A stretch of DNA of 64,000 nt, from positions 62,001 through 126,000 of the forward strand of contig NZ_MSRR01000019.1 of assembly GCF_001956585.1 (NCBI RefSeq), read 5' to 3'. This document shows, one piece after another, positions 44,796 to 53,021 of the stretch. The notes beneath the pieces were generated by a model, which was not told the DNA's origin, searched no databases, and worked only from the letters and a program-made list of their open reading frames with translations. Each line of letters starts with the position of its first letter. The first letter of the stretch is position 1. This DNA comes from Actinomyces naeslundii. Lineage in GTDB: Bacteria; Actinomycetota; Actinomycetes; Actinomycetales; Actinomycetaceae. A program made the position numbers and the translations under genes.

Positions 44796-46739
44796 ATGAC
44801 TGAGCGCAGCGAGCGAGGCGGTTCCCACCGGGACGACAGGGGCGGACGCGGCTACCGGGGTGGTTCTGGTGGCGGCGACCGCGGTTACCGAGGCGGCTCG
44901 GGTGGAGGCCGCGGGGGAGGGGGCCGTGGTGGCGACCGCGGTTACCGAGGTGGTGACCGTGGCTACCGGGATGGCGAGCGCGGCCGCTCGCGCCGCGTCT
45001 ACGACGACGAGCCCCGCGACGGCCTCCTGGCCGACCTCGTCGGCCACCTCCACGCCCTCGACGGACGCTCCTACGCCGCCTACAAGGCGATCGTCGGGCG
45101 TTACCGCGCGCCCGCCGGCTGGTTCCTGCACATCGACCGCGTCCAGGCCGACCCCTACGCCCCGCCCACGCGCATCCACGTGGACGTGCCCACTGACCTG
45201 CACGGTCTGGAGCTGCTCGACGAGGCCGACCTGCTGGCCGACGTCGACCGGCGCCTGGCCGTGGGCGACTTCCTCACCCGCGAGCTGCACGCCGGATTCC
45301 GTGGTACGGCGCTGTCGATCGCCTCTCCCGGGCAGGAGATCCTTCAGCGCTCCAGCATCATCGTGCGCCCCGATGAGAAGAAGGAGGGGCCCGGTTGGGT
45401 CCTGGAGATCCGCGCCCGCCTGGCCCTGCCCGCCCAGGGCCGCTCCATCCAGGGCCACGAGGCCTCCCGGATCGTGGGGCGCGACCTCGTGCGCGAGCTG
45501 GAGGAGGCCATGGACCTCACCGGCGAGCGGGGCGACCGGCTCGTGCGCCACATCGCCATCCTCGAGGACCACCGGGCCCTGACCGCGACGGTGGCCCGCA
45601 ACGGCTGGGTGTCCTTCCTCGCCGACGGATCCGTCCTGCCGCGCCGCTCCGGGGTGAGCGACGAGCCCCTGGATGGTGGTGTCCCCCTGGAGGCCCCCGA
45701 CTCCATGGCCGCCACGGTCGAGCTCCCCCACGCCGGAACGGTGCGCGGCACCGTCGTCGAGGCGGGGGTCAACGTCATCGTCGGAGGCGGCTACCACGGC
45801 AAGTCCACGCTGCTGAGCGCCATCGAGCGCGGCGTCTACCCGCACGTGCCCGGGGACGGGCGCGAGCTCGTCGCCACGGTCCCCGACGCCGTCAAGGTGC
45901 GGGCCGCCGACGGGCGCGCCGTGACCGGCGTCGACCTGACGCCCTTCATCTCCCACCTGCCGGCCGGGCGCGACACCGCCTCCTTCACCACCCGCAACGC
46001 CTCGGGATCCACATCCCAGGCCGCCTCCATCATCGAGGCCGTCGAGGCCGGCTCCACCGCACTGCTGCTGGATGAGGACACCTCCGCCACGAACCTGCTC
46101 ATCCGCGACTCGCGCATGCGCGAGCTGGTGGCCGCCGAGCGCGAACCCATCACGCCCCTGGTGGACCGGATCACCGCGCTCTTCCGCCGGCGGGGCGTCT
46201 CCACGGTCATGGTCATGGGCGGCTCTGGGGACTACCTGGACGTGGCCGACCGGGTCCTGCTCATGGACGCCTACCACCTGCGCGACGTCACCGAGCAGGC
46301 CCGCCGGGTCGTGGCCGACCAGCCCCGGCCCGTCACCGAGCTGGAGGACTTCGCCGAGCCTCGGCGGCGCGTCCCCGAGCCGGCCCCGCCGCGCACCCGT
46401 CGGGGACCGGTGCGCACCCGTGCCCAGGGCACCTCCACCCTCGTCCTGGACCGGGAGGACATCGACATCTCCGACGTCGGCGGCGTCACCGACCCCGGGC
46501 AGGCCGAGGCCATCGCCTACGCCCTGCGCGCCCTGCTGGAGCAGCGCTTCGACGGGGTCTCCCCGCTGCGCGAGTGCCTGGACGATCTCGAGGCCCTGCT
46601 CGACGACGAGGGCCTGGACGCCCTGACCGACGAGCACGAGCGGCCCGCCTTCCTCGTGCGCCCGCGCATGGTCGACGTCGGGGCGGCCGTCAGCCGCTAC
46701 CGCAAGCTCGAGCTGGCCGGCCGGCCCGGCGAGGACTGA
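44796..46739 (+). CDS. ABC-ATPase domain protein with N-terminal RGG-rich tail
   Basis: 647 aa from ATG 44796. Residues 8-60 are Gly/Arg/Tyr repeats (GYRGG, DRGYRGG), an RGG-type RNA-binding tail. The rest matches the soluble P-loop ABC-ATPase family PF09818 (related to trypanosome MRB1590): DLVGHLHALDGRSYAAYKAIVG, Walker A VGGGYHGKSTLL (about 329-340), FTTRNASGSTSQAASIIEA (signature-like), Walker B ALLLDEDTSATNLLIRD, MVMGGSGDYLDVADRVLLMD. No transmembrane partner adjoins. The RGG tail plus the relationship to an RNA-editing factor suggest an RNA-associated role; this is inference. Confidence 0.85.
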   Translation: MTERSERGGSHRDDRGGRGYRGGSGGGDRGYRGGSGGGRGGGGRGGDRGYRGGDRGYRDGERGRSRRVYDDEPRDGLLADLVGHLHALDGRSYAAYKAIVGRYRAPAGWFLHIDRVQADPYAPPTRIHVDVPTDLHGLELLDEADLLADVDRRLAVGDFLTRELHAGFRGTALSIASPGQEILQRSSIIVRPDEKKEGPGWVLEIRARLALPAQGRSIQGHEASRIVGRDLVRELEEAMDLTGERGDRLVRHIAILEDHRALTATVARNGWVSFLADGSVLPRRSGVSDEPLDGGVPLEAPDSMAATVELPHAGTVRGTVVEAGVNVIVGGGYHGKSTLLSAIERGVYPHVPGDGRELVATVPDAVKVRAADGRAVTGVDLTPFISHLPAGRDTASFTTRNASGSTSQAASIIEAVEAGSTALLLDEDTSATNLLIRDSRMRELVAAEREPITPLVDRITALFRRRGVSTVMVMGGSGDYLDVADRVLLMDAYHLRDVTEQARRVVADQPRPVTELEDFAEPRRRVPEPAPPRTRRGPVRTRAQGTSTLVLDREDIDISDVGGVTDPGQAEAIAYALRALLEQRFDGVSPLRECLDDLEALLDDEGLDALTDEHERPAFLVRPRMVDVGAAVSRYRKLELAGRPGED

Positions 46740-46764
46740 CCGCTGGCCCCGCACCCACACTTCG

Positions 46765-46814
46765 ACAAAAACTTCAGAAATGACCCGGAGCCGCGTCGTT
46801 TCTGAAGTTTTTGT
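46765..46814. terminator. Bidirectional terminator
   Basis: Perfect 16-bp stem ACAAAAACTTCAGAAA (46765-46780) with its complement (46799-46814), 18-nt loop. A-tract and T-tract lie within the arms, so it can work for both converging genes. Confidence 0.85.
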
Positions 46815-46849
46815 TGGTGAGTGAGCCGGTGGTGGCTGCGCGGCTCGCG

Positions 46850-47581
46850 CTAGGCGGCTGAGCTGGTCCGGTACGCGCTGCGGTACTCGCTGGTGCGGGT
46901 GTGGATGAGGCGGGGGATCGAGATGGTCTTGTCGAACAGCCCGTCGCGGTAGCCGGCCTGGAGGCCGAACAGCACCATGACTCGCAGCGCCATGGGGTTG
47001 CTTGTGCGGGCCATGCGCCGCAGCGTCGAGTCGGGCATCTTGCGCAGGACGCTGACGATCCTGCCGGCGTCGCGCCAGTTGGCCCGGACTGGCGGAACGT
47101 TGAGGCGCTCGAGGGCCTCAACCTCGCGCAGGAAGAAGTCGGCTCCTTCCCTCTCGGCCGCGCGCCACCAGCCGGCGCGGTAGGTGGCCTCGAGCTGCTC
47201 GACAGCGTCGCACAGGGCGTCGTAGTCGACGCCGACAACCTCGGTGCGCAGCTCCTCGGCCCGGATCCGTTCCAGCGTGGCGTGCGCCAGCGGCAGGATG
47301 GCGCGGGCGACGTCGTCGACGGCGTTGTTGCGGGTGAGACGGTCCGCCTCCGGCAGGGGCTTGCCGTCTCGGGGCAGGTGGGCGTCGACCTCCTCCAGGT
47401 GGGCGATGGAGGTGCGCAGGTCGCTGGTGAGGCGGGCGGTGGAGCGTGGGACCCCCAGGGCGATGAGCAGCTCGGTCGCGGCGCGCCACTGGAAGTCCGT
47501 GTCCTCGGCCCAGTGGGTCTCCGACTGCGTCCCCTCCGGCGTCTGGTCCGGGGACGGGGTGCTGGTCTGCTGGCTGCTCAT
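46850..47581 (-). CDS. Hypothetical protein, all-helical
   Basis: 243 aa, not recognised. The N-terminal 25 residues are Ser/Thr/Pro-rich. The rest is predicted helical with conserved-looking blocks FQWRAATELLIALGVPRSTARLTSDLRTS, YRAGWWRAAEREGADFFLREVEALERLNVPP and MALRVMVLFGLQAGYRDGLFD. No signal peptide or membrane segment. Third-position GC and length argue for a real gene. It converges on the RGG-ATPase gene through a shared terminator. Confidence 0.65.
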   Translation of the reverse strand: MSSQQTSTPSPDQTPEGTQSETHWAEDTDFQWRAATELLIALGVPRSTARLTSDLRTSIAHLEEVDAHLPRDGKPLPEADRLTRNNAVDDVARAILPLAHATLERIRAEELRTEVVGVDYDALCDAVEQLEATYRAGWWRAAEREGADFFLREVEALERLNVPPVRANWRDAGRIVSVLRKMPDSTLRRMARTSNPMALRVMVLFGLQAGYRDGLFDKTISIPRLIHTRTSEYRSAYRTSSAA

Positions 47582-47733
47582 CAGGGTTGAGCCTCCTGTG
47601 GTGCGCAGGGAAACAGGTCAAGCGGTCGCGGGCGCTCAAGGCTGGGAGTGCTGGCTGGCGGCCAGGGGACAGCGTCTCAAGGCAACGTGTGAGAACCCTG
47701 GTGATTTACGCTTCAAAGGCTGGGGTGCTCTCC

Positions 47734-48450
47734 TCAGGCCGGCGCGTCTTCGGGGGCCAGGACGTCGGTCTGGGCGGGCAGGTCCGTGAGGCCGACCGGG
47801 CAGGTCACCCCGTTGGGGCCGTGGTTGCAGTAGCCGTTCGGGTTCTTGTGCAGGTAGGCCTGGTGGTAGTCCTCAGCCAGGTAGTAGGGCCCGCCGAACT
47901 GAGCCGGCGCGTCCGCTGCGTCCTCGATGGTGGTCACGCAGGTGCCCAGGCCCAGGCGGGTCAGCTCACCCTGGAAGGCCTCGCGGACCCGCACGGCCGT
48001 CTCGCGCTGGGCGGGCGTCGTCGTCCACACCGCCGAGCGGTACTGGGTGCCGATGTCGTTGCCGTGGCGGTTCAGGTGCGTGGAGTCGTGGTTCTCCCAG
48101 AAGGTCTTGAGCAGGGTCTCCCCGCTCTCGCCGCAGACAGCCGGGTCGTAGACGACGCGCACCGTCTCGGCGTGACCGGTGGTTCCGGTGCACACCTCCT
48201 GGTACGTGGGGTTGGGCGTCTCGCCGCCCATATAGCCGACCGACGTCGAGACGACGCCGTCCTGGCGCCACAGGATCCGCTCCACGCCCCAGAAGCAGCC
48301 GCCCGCCAGGTAGATGACCCGACTGCCTTCGGGCCACGGTCCGTCCAGGGGCGTCCCCAGCACCGGGTGGTCTCCGGGGGTGGGCAGGACCGGCGTCTCG
48401 CGGCCGGCCGGCGCCGATCCGCTGAGCGAGTGACGAAGGGCGTTGAACAT
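47734..48450 (-). CDS. msrA: Peptide-methionine (S)-S-oxide reductase
   Basis: 238 aa. Catalytic Cys52 in LAGGCFWGVERIL. Further family blocks are VGYMGGETPNPTYQEVCTGTTGHAETVRVVYDP, LKTFWENHDSTHLNRHGNDIGTQYRSAVW, YYLAEDYHQAYLHKNPNGYC. The C-terminal Cys (NGYC, VTCP) could be resolving residues. The N-terminus carries an extra 40 aa typical of actinobacterial MsrA. Cytoplasmic. Confidence 0.96.
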   Translation of the reverse strand: MFNALRHSLSGSAPAGRETPVLPTPGDHPVLGTPLDGPWPEGSRVIYLAGGCFWGVERILWRQDGVVSTSVGYMGGETPNPTYQEVCTGTTGHAETVRVVYDPAVCGESGETLLKTFWENHDSTHLNRHGNDIGTQYRSAVWTTTPAQRETAVRVREAFQGELTRLGLGTCVTTIEDAADAPAQFGGPYYLAEDYHQAYLHKNPNGYCNHGPNGVTCPVGLTDLPAQTDVLAPEDAPA

Positions 48451-48526
48451 GAGGACACGGTACTGCGCCCCGCCTCTATTCCCGCCCGCGCTTCACTGAC
48501 CGCGAGGAAGAGGAGGGGCGAGACAT

Positions 48527-48593
48527 CGAGCCGGGCATTTCTCTCGGCGCCCCACCGAGATTCTGAGGGGAGCCGAGAGAAATGCCCGGCTCG
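48527..48593. terminator. Long hairpin after greA
   Basis: 22-bp perfect stem (48527-48548 with 48572-48593), 23-nt loop, 13 bp beyond the greA stop. No T-tract on the greA strand; it may be a transcript-stabilising or terminating structure. Confidence 0.65.
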
Positions 48594-48605
48594 GCGGAAA
48601 GAGAA

Positions 48606-49091
48606 TCAGACCCGCTCGACCTTGACGATCTCGGCCTTGATCTCCCGGCCGGTGGGGGCCTCGTAGGAGACGGTGTCGCCCGCGCGGTGCCCCATGAGGG
48701 CCTGGCCCAGCGGGGCGTCGGGGGAGAAGACCTTGACGCCGTCGGGCACGTCCGCGGTGATCTCCTGGCCGCCGAGGGCGAAGACCTGCTCCTTGCCCGC
48801 TACCTTCGCGGTGACGATCGTGCCGGCCGAGACCGAGCCGTCATCGGCTGCCTCACCGATCTGGGCGTTCTCCAGGGTCTCCTCGAGCTGGATGATGCGC
48901 GCCTCGTTGAGCCCCGCCTCCTCGCGGGCCGCGTGATAACCGGCATTCTCCCTCAGGTCACCCTCCTGCCGGGCCGCCTCCACGCGCTGGGCGATCTCCT
49001 TGCGCTCGGTCGTCTTGCGGTGCTCGAGCTCGGCGGACAGGCGGTCGTAGGCCTCCTGCGTGAGCCAGGTGCCCTGTGACTGCTCGGACAT
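48606..49091 (-). CDS. greA: Transcription elongation factor GreA
   Basis: 161 aa from ATG 49091 with AAGGAGG upstream. N-terminal coiled coil WLTQEAYDRLSAELEHRKTTERKEIAQRVEAARQEGDLRENAGYHAAREE with the conserved acidic tip DLRENAGY, and C-terminal FKBP-like domain with SPDAPLGQALMGHRAGDTVSYEAPTG. Rescues backtracked RNA polymerase. Normal length. Confidence 0.96.
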   Translation of the reverse strand: MSEQSQGTWLTQEAYDRLSAELEHRKTTERKEIAQRVEAARQEGDLRENAGYHAAREEAGLNEARIIQLEETLENAQIGEAADDGSVSAGTIVTAKVAGKEQVFALGGQEITADVPDGVKVFSPDAPLGQALMGHRAGDTVSYEAPTGREIKAEIVKVERV

Positions 49092-49415
49092 GGGTCCTCC
49101 TTGGATGACTGGTACTGGTCGCGCGGCGGCCGGTAGGGCCTCCTTGCGACGACGACACCCGGCGGCTCCTCGTAGGGCCAACCGGGTTTGAAGCGCGAGT
49201 CTACGCCGTAGTCTGAAGAGACACTGGGCACTTGACGAAAGGTCTTGAAATGTTGAGGGTTTGTGACGGTGGCCCGAGGGGTGTGAATCCACGCTGACCT
49301 GCCCGGTCAGTGTCAGACGCTGTTGTCAGGAAGTCGGTAGGACACATGGCCCGCTCGACGGCGTGGCGGTCGTCGAGCAGTGCCCAGTCGCCTTCCGGCC
49401 GGCCTCCCGAACCGT
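49092..49415 (-). other. Intergenic region upstream of greA
   Basis: 324 bp between two reverse-strand genes. A possible greA -10 (TAGACT on the reverse strand, 49198-49203) is the only promoter-like sequence; no convincing -35. Nothing else recognised. Confidence 0.35.
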
Positions 49416-50132
49416 CTACCGCAGGACCGCCAGGAAGCAGGCCACGCACTGGCAGGCCCACGCGGCCACGGTGCACACGTGGAAGATCTCGTGGAAGCCG
49501 AACCAGCGCGGCGAGGGGTCGGGCGTCTTGCGGGCGTAGACCACTGCGCCCAGCGTGTAGGTCACGCCGCCGGCCACCAGCAGCCACACGATCGCCGGGC
49601 CGCCGGTTCTCCAGAACTGCGGCAGGAACCAGACTGCCACCCAGCCCAGGATGATGTAGAGGGCGGTGGTGAACCAGCGCGGAGCGTGCATCCACAGCAG
49701 GTTCGTGGCCGTGCCGATCGCGGCGCCCGCCCACACGATGCCCAGGACCAGGGCGGCCGTGCGTGTGGGCAGCAGCGCCGCCGACAGGGGCGTGTAGGTG
49801 CCGGCGATGAGCAGGTAGATGTTCGCGTGGTCGATCCGCCGCAGCGTGGCCGCCACCTTCGTGGACCAGTGCCCGGTGCCGATGTGGTAGATGCCGGAGT
49901 TGGCGAACAGCAGCAGCGAGCAGGTTAGGTAGATGGCGCAGGCCCACTTCAGGCCCGCCCCCGGTGCCAGTACCGTCAGCACGATGCAGGCCGCCAGGGC
50001 CAGCGGCGCGGTGCCGGCGTGGATCCATCCGCGTAACCTCGGCTTGACGGCGGCGATGACGCCCTTGGCGCTCGTGGACGCGGAGCGCTTCGGGGGCGCA
50101 GCCGGCGGCGTCGATGGCGATGTCGATGACAT
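49416..50132 (-). CDS. trhA: Hemolysin III/TrhA (PAQR-type) membrane protein
   Basis: 238 aa from ATG 50132 (AGAAGGA upstream, spacing 11); an ATG at 50234 is possible but gives an implausible N-terminus. Seven membrane segments. PAQR signatures: RLRGWIHAGTAPLALA, FANSGIYHIGTGHW, RRIDHANIYLLIAGTYTP, and GFHEIFHVCTVAAWACQ with the metal-site His residues. TrhA homologues influence membrane fluidity; haemolytic activity should not be assumed from the family name. Divergent from uppS. Confidence 0.9.
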   Translation of the reverse strand: MSSTSPSTPPAAPPKRSASTSAKGVIAAVKPRLRGWIHAGTAPLALAACIVLTVLAPGAGLKWACAIYLTCSLLLFANSGIYHIGTGHWSTKVAATLRRIDHANIYLLIAGTYTPLSAALLPTRTAALVLGIVWAGAAIGTATNLLWMHAPRWFTTALYIILGWVAVWFLPQFWRTGGPAIVWLLVAGGVTYTLGAVVYARKTPDPSPRWFGFHEIFHVCTVAAWACQCVACFLAVLR

Positions 50133-50184
50133 GGGCGTGGGCGTCCTTCTGGGTGGCGCGGGCCGCGAAAGGGGCGGTGTCTCT

Positions 50185-50220
50185 AACCTTACGAGTCCGT
50201 AGGTTACGTGAGCGTAGGTT
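50185..50220. promoter_or_regulatory. Operator-like repeats between trhA and uppS
   Basis: AACCTTACG (50185-50193), CGTAGGTT (50198-50205) and CGTAGGTT again (50213-50220): one inverted and one direct repetition of the same half-site, within 90 bp upstream of trhA. This looks like a TetR-type operator array; the regulator is unknown. Confidence 0.45.
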
Positions 50221-50500
50221 GTGGTGGTATCCATCTGGAGGACGATGTGATTCGAGTGGCACGGTCGTTCTCTCCGGTCGGTCGCTCGGCGAGCGCCGTA
50301 TGGGTGGATGCGGCCGAAAGGACTGACGTGCTCCCGTTGTCCCCCGGCAACCCTGAGTGAACCTGATGGTCGGGTTTGACCGGGCTGTTAATCGTCTCGC
50401 TCAGCGCCGGACGGATGACGCGCGATACCGTTGGAGGTGGCCCCGCGCCGTCGGGTCCCCGCCCTTATCACCACCACCGAGGAACCCTGAGGAACACGGC

Positions 50501-51310
50501 ATGGCAGGCGACAACTTCCTCTATGACATCTACGAGCGTCGGCTGGCTGCGCGCATCGATCCGGCCACGGTGCCCCACCACGTGGGCGTCATTCTCGACG
50601 GCAACCGGCGCTGGGCCAGGTCCATGGGCTTCGGTGCCGCCCAGGGGCACAAGCGCGGCGCGGACAAGATCGAGGAGTTCCTCGGCTGGGCGGAGCAGAT
50701 GGGGGTCCAGGTCGTCACCCTGTGGCTGCTGAGCACCGACAACCTCTCACGCGATCCGGCCGAGCTCTCGCCCCTGCTCGACATCATCGCCCACGCCGTC
50801 GACGAGCTCGCCGAGACCGGTCGCTGGAGGCTACGGCTCGTGGGCGCTGTCGACCTCCTGCCCGAGCCGCTGGCCGAGCGCCTGCGTGCCGCCGTCGCCC
50901 GGTCCCAACCGCCGGAAGCCAAGGCTGAGGGGAAGAAGGGCGAGGCCGTCGGTCCGGAGGACCGGCCCATGCAGGTCAACATCGCCGTCGGCTACGGGGG
51001 CCGTCAGGAGATCGCCGACGCCGTGCGCGAGCTCCTGCGCGAGCGGGCCGCCGCCGGGGCGAGCCTGGAGGAGGTCGCCGCCTCGCTCAGCGAGGAGGAC
51101 ATCACCGACCACCTCTACACCAAGGGCCAGCCCGACCCCGACCTGGTCATCCGTACCTCGGGCGAGCAACGGCTCTCCGGGTTCCTCCTGTGGCAGTCGG
51201 TGCACTCCGAGTACTACTTCTGCGAGGTCAACTGGCCGGCCTTCCGGCGCGTGGACTTCCTGCGGGCGCTGCGCGACTTCGCCAGCCGGGAGCGCCGTCT
51301 GGGAAGGTAG
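50501..51310 (+). CDS. uppS: Isoprenyl (polyprenyl) diphosphate synthase, cis type
   Basis: 269 aa from ATG 50501 (GAGGAA upstream). Cis-prenyltransferase: HHVGVILDGNRRWAR with catalytic Asp33, GHKRGADKIEEFLGWAEQMGVQVVTLWLLSTDN, and GQPDPDLVIRTSGEQRLSGFLLWQSVHSEYYF. Actinobacteria often have two such enzymes, one making a short Z,E-farnesyl product and one the C50-C55 carrier; the sequence alone does not tell which this is. An insert with EAKAEGKKGEAVGPEDR (about 187-203) is Lys/Glu-rich and unusual. Confidence 0.94.
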   Translation: MAGDNFLYDIYERRLAARIDPATVPHHVGVILDGNRRWARSMGFGAAQGHKRGADKIEEFLGWAEQMGVQVVTLWLLSTDNLSRDPAELSPLLDIIAHAVDELAETGRWRLRLVGAVDLLPEPLAERLRAAVARSQPPEAKAEGKKGEAVGPEDRPMQVNIAVGYGGRQEIADAVRELLRERAAAGASLEEVAASLSEEDITDHLYTKGQPDPDLVIRTSGEQRLSGFLLWQSVHSEYYFCEVNWPAFRRVDFLRALRDFASRERRLGR

Positions 51311-51519
51311 CCCGCCTCATGTTGTGGCCGTTGGGGGTGGGGTTGGGGCCTCAGGTGTCACGAATGGCGACTTTTCCGTCGATCCTGCGGCCGTCGTCCC
51401 TGGGCTGCGCCGTAAAACCGCTGGTCACAGCGTTTCGATGCTGGCCGCGGAGAGTGCCTGCGCGGTGAATAGTCGCCCGGAGTGACACATGGGCCGATGC
51501 GGGTGTGCGCTGGCGGGGA

Positions 51520-52233
51520 TCAGACCTCGAGGAAGCCGCGCAGGCCGCGTTCGAGCAGGGCGCTGCGCACCTCGGCGACGAGGTCTCGCATGGAGGATTC
51601 CGCCGCTGCGGCGTCTCCGGCTGCGATCGCGCCGGCGACTCGCTCATGGAGCTCGAGCGCCTCAGGCTGAGGCACCTGTACCTGGCCGGTGAGCCTGGCC
51701 CGCCCGGAGAGCACCTCCGCGACAACGTCGGTTAGCGCCTTGAAAGTGTCGTTGTGGCTGGCCTCCAGGATGAGGCTGTGGAAGGCGATGTCGTCGTCGA
51801 GGTAGGAGGCGACGTTCCCGGTGGTGCCCTTGGCTCGAATCGCGGTCGCCAGCGTCAGTAGCCCGGAGCGCTGGTCCTCGGTGGCTCGGCGGGCCGCCGC
51901 CGCGGCGGCGACCGGCTCGATGGCGGCGCGCAGCTCGGTCAGGGCGCCGAGCTTGGGACCGTGCGGATCGGCCTCGAGCTGCCAGCGCACGAGCTCGGGC
52001 GCCAGGGCCGACCAGTGCTCGCGCGGTAGAACCACAATGCCCACCCGACGTCGCGAGGCGACGATGCCGACGGACTCCAAGGTGTGGACGCAGTCGCGCG
52101 CCAGTGTCCGGGAGACACCGTAACGGGACTGGATCGCCTCCAGTGTCAGGCTCTGGCCCGGCGTCATCTCCCCGGTCACGATGGCACGCCCGAGGGAGTC
52201 GAGGACGTCGCGACGGCGGTCAGTGGAGGGCAT
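51520..52233 (-). CDS. GntR-family (FCD domain) regulator of gluconate genes
   Basis: 237 aa. Winged-helix N-terminus (DVLDSLGRAIVTGEMTPGQSLTLEAIQSRYGVSRTLARDCVHTLESVGIVASRRRVGI), then an FCD effector domain (about 95-225) with ELRAAIEPVAAAAAARRAT, DDDIAFHSLILEASHN and LHERVAGAIAAGD; the Asp/His residues fit the metal-dependent carboxylate site. Divergent from gluconokinase, so it most likely represses gntK-gntP and is relieved by gluconate. Confidence 0.92.
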   Translation of the reverse strand: MPSTDRRRDVLDSLGRAIVTGEMTPGQSLTLEAIQSRYGVSRTLARDCVHTLESVGIVASRRRVGIVVLPREHWSALAPELVRWQLEADPHGPKLGALTELRAAIEPVAAAAAARRATEDQRSGLLTLATAIRAKGTTGNVASYLDDDIAFHSLILEASHNDTFKALTDVVAEVLSGRARLTGQVQVPQPEALELHERVAGAIAAGDAAAAESSMRDLVAEVRSALLERGLRGFLEV

Positions 52234-52359
52234 AGGCGGGCTTCCGGAGGAGTGGTGCGAGATGTCTGTGGGAGATGCTATCCGACCCTTTTAAAAGTAC
52301 TACGTTTGAGGTAGATTTGTCGTATCAGTTCACGACAACGGCGTCATCAAGGAGCAGAT
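52234..52359. promoter_or_regulatory. Divergent gluconate control region
   Basis: 126 bp, AT-rich in the middle. Palindrome CTTTTAAAAG (52288-52297) and inverted repeat CTAC-N7-GTAG (52300-52314) are candidate operators. GGAG at 52351-52354 is the gntK ribosome site. Confidence 0.5.
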
Positions 52360-52884
52360 ATGAGTCGATCCGTTGAGCACCTCGTCCTCATGGGAGTCTC
52401 CGGCTGCGGCAAGACCACGGCCGCGCTCAACCTTCACCACGCACTGGGCTGGCCCGTCGCCGAGGCCGATGACTTCCACCCCGAGGTCAACATCGACAAG
52501 ATGAGCCGCGGCATCGCCCTGACCGACGAGGACCGCTGGCCCTGGCTGGAGTCCATGCGCGACTGGATGAGCGAGCGCGCCGTCGACGGCGTCAAGACGA
52601 TCGTCACCTGTTCCGCGCTCAAGCGTTCCTACCGCGACCTGCTCTCCAGCGCGCAGGGGCGGGTCTTCTTCATCCATCTGCTCGCCCAGGCCGATGAGCT
52701 CCAGGAGCGCATGGCTCACCGTGAGGGACACTTCATGCCCCCGAGCCTGCTGCCCTCCCAGTTCGCCGCCCTCGAGCCTCTGTCCGACGACGAGGACGGC
52801 GTCACCGTGGTCTCGCGGGCGACGCCGGAGGAGACCTTCGAGGCGATCCTCACCGCACTCGAGCAGGCCTCGGCCGCCGTTTGA
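52360..52884 (+). CDS. gntK: Gluconokinase
   Basis: 174 aa. P-loop kinase making 6-phosphogluconate: Walker A GVSGCGKTT (about 13-21), EADDFHPEVNIDKMSRGIALTDEDRWPWLESM (substrate-binding DDFHP and DRxPW), VTCSALKRSYRDLL, and HFMPPSLLPSQFAALEPL. Complete. Forms an operon with the permease 137 bp downstream. Confidence 0.96.
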   Translation: MSRSVEHLVLMGVSGCGKTTAALNLHHALGWPVAEADDFHPEVNIDKMSRGIALTDEDRWPWLESMRDWMSERAVDGVKTIVTCSALKRSYRDLLSSAQGRVFFIHLLAQADELQERMAHREGHFMPPSLLPSQFAALEPLSDDEDGVTVVSRATPEETFEAILTALEQASAAV

Positions 52885-53021
52885 GCATCGCTCCTCACTG
52901 ACGATCGCCGGCGTCCACGCCAACCGACCGAGGCTCGCGGCGCACAGCCATCCCGGCCCGCCGAACCCGGCATGCGCACACCCCGTCCCCACTCCACCTT
53001 CCGACGACAACGGAGACAACA

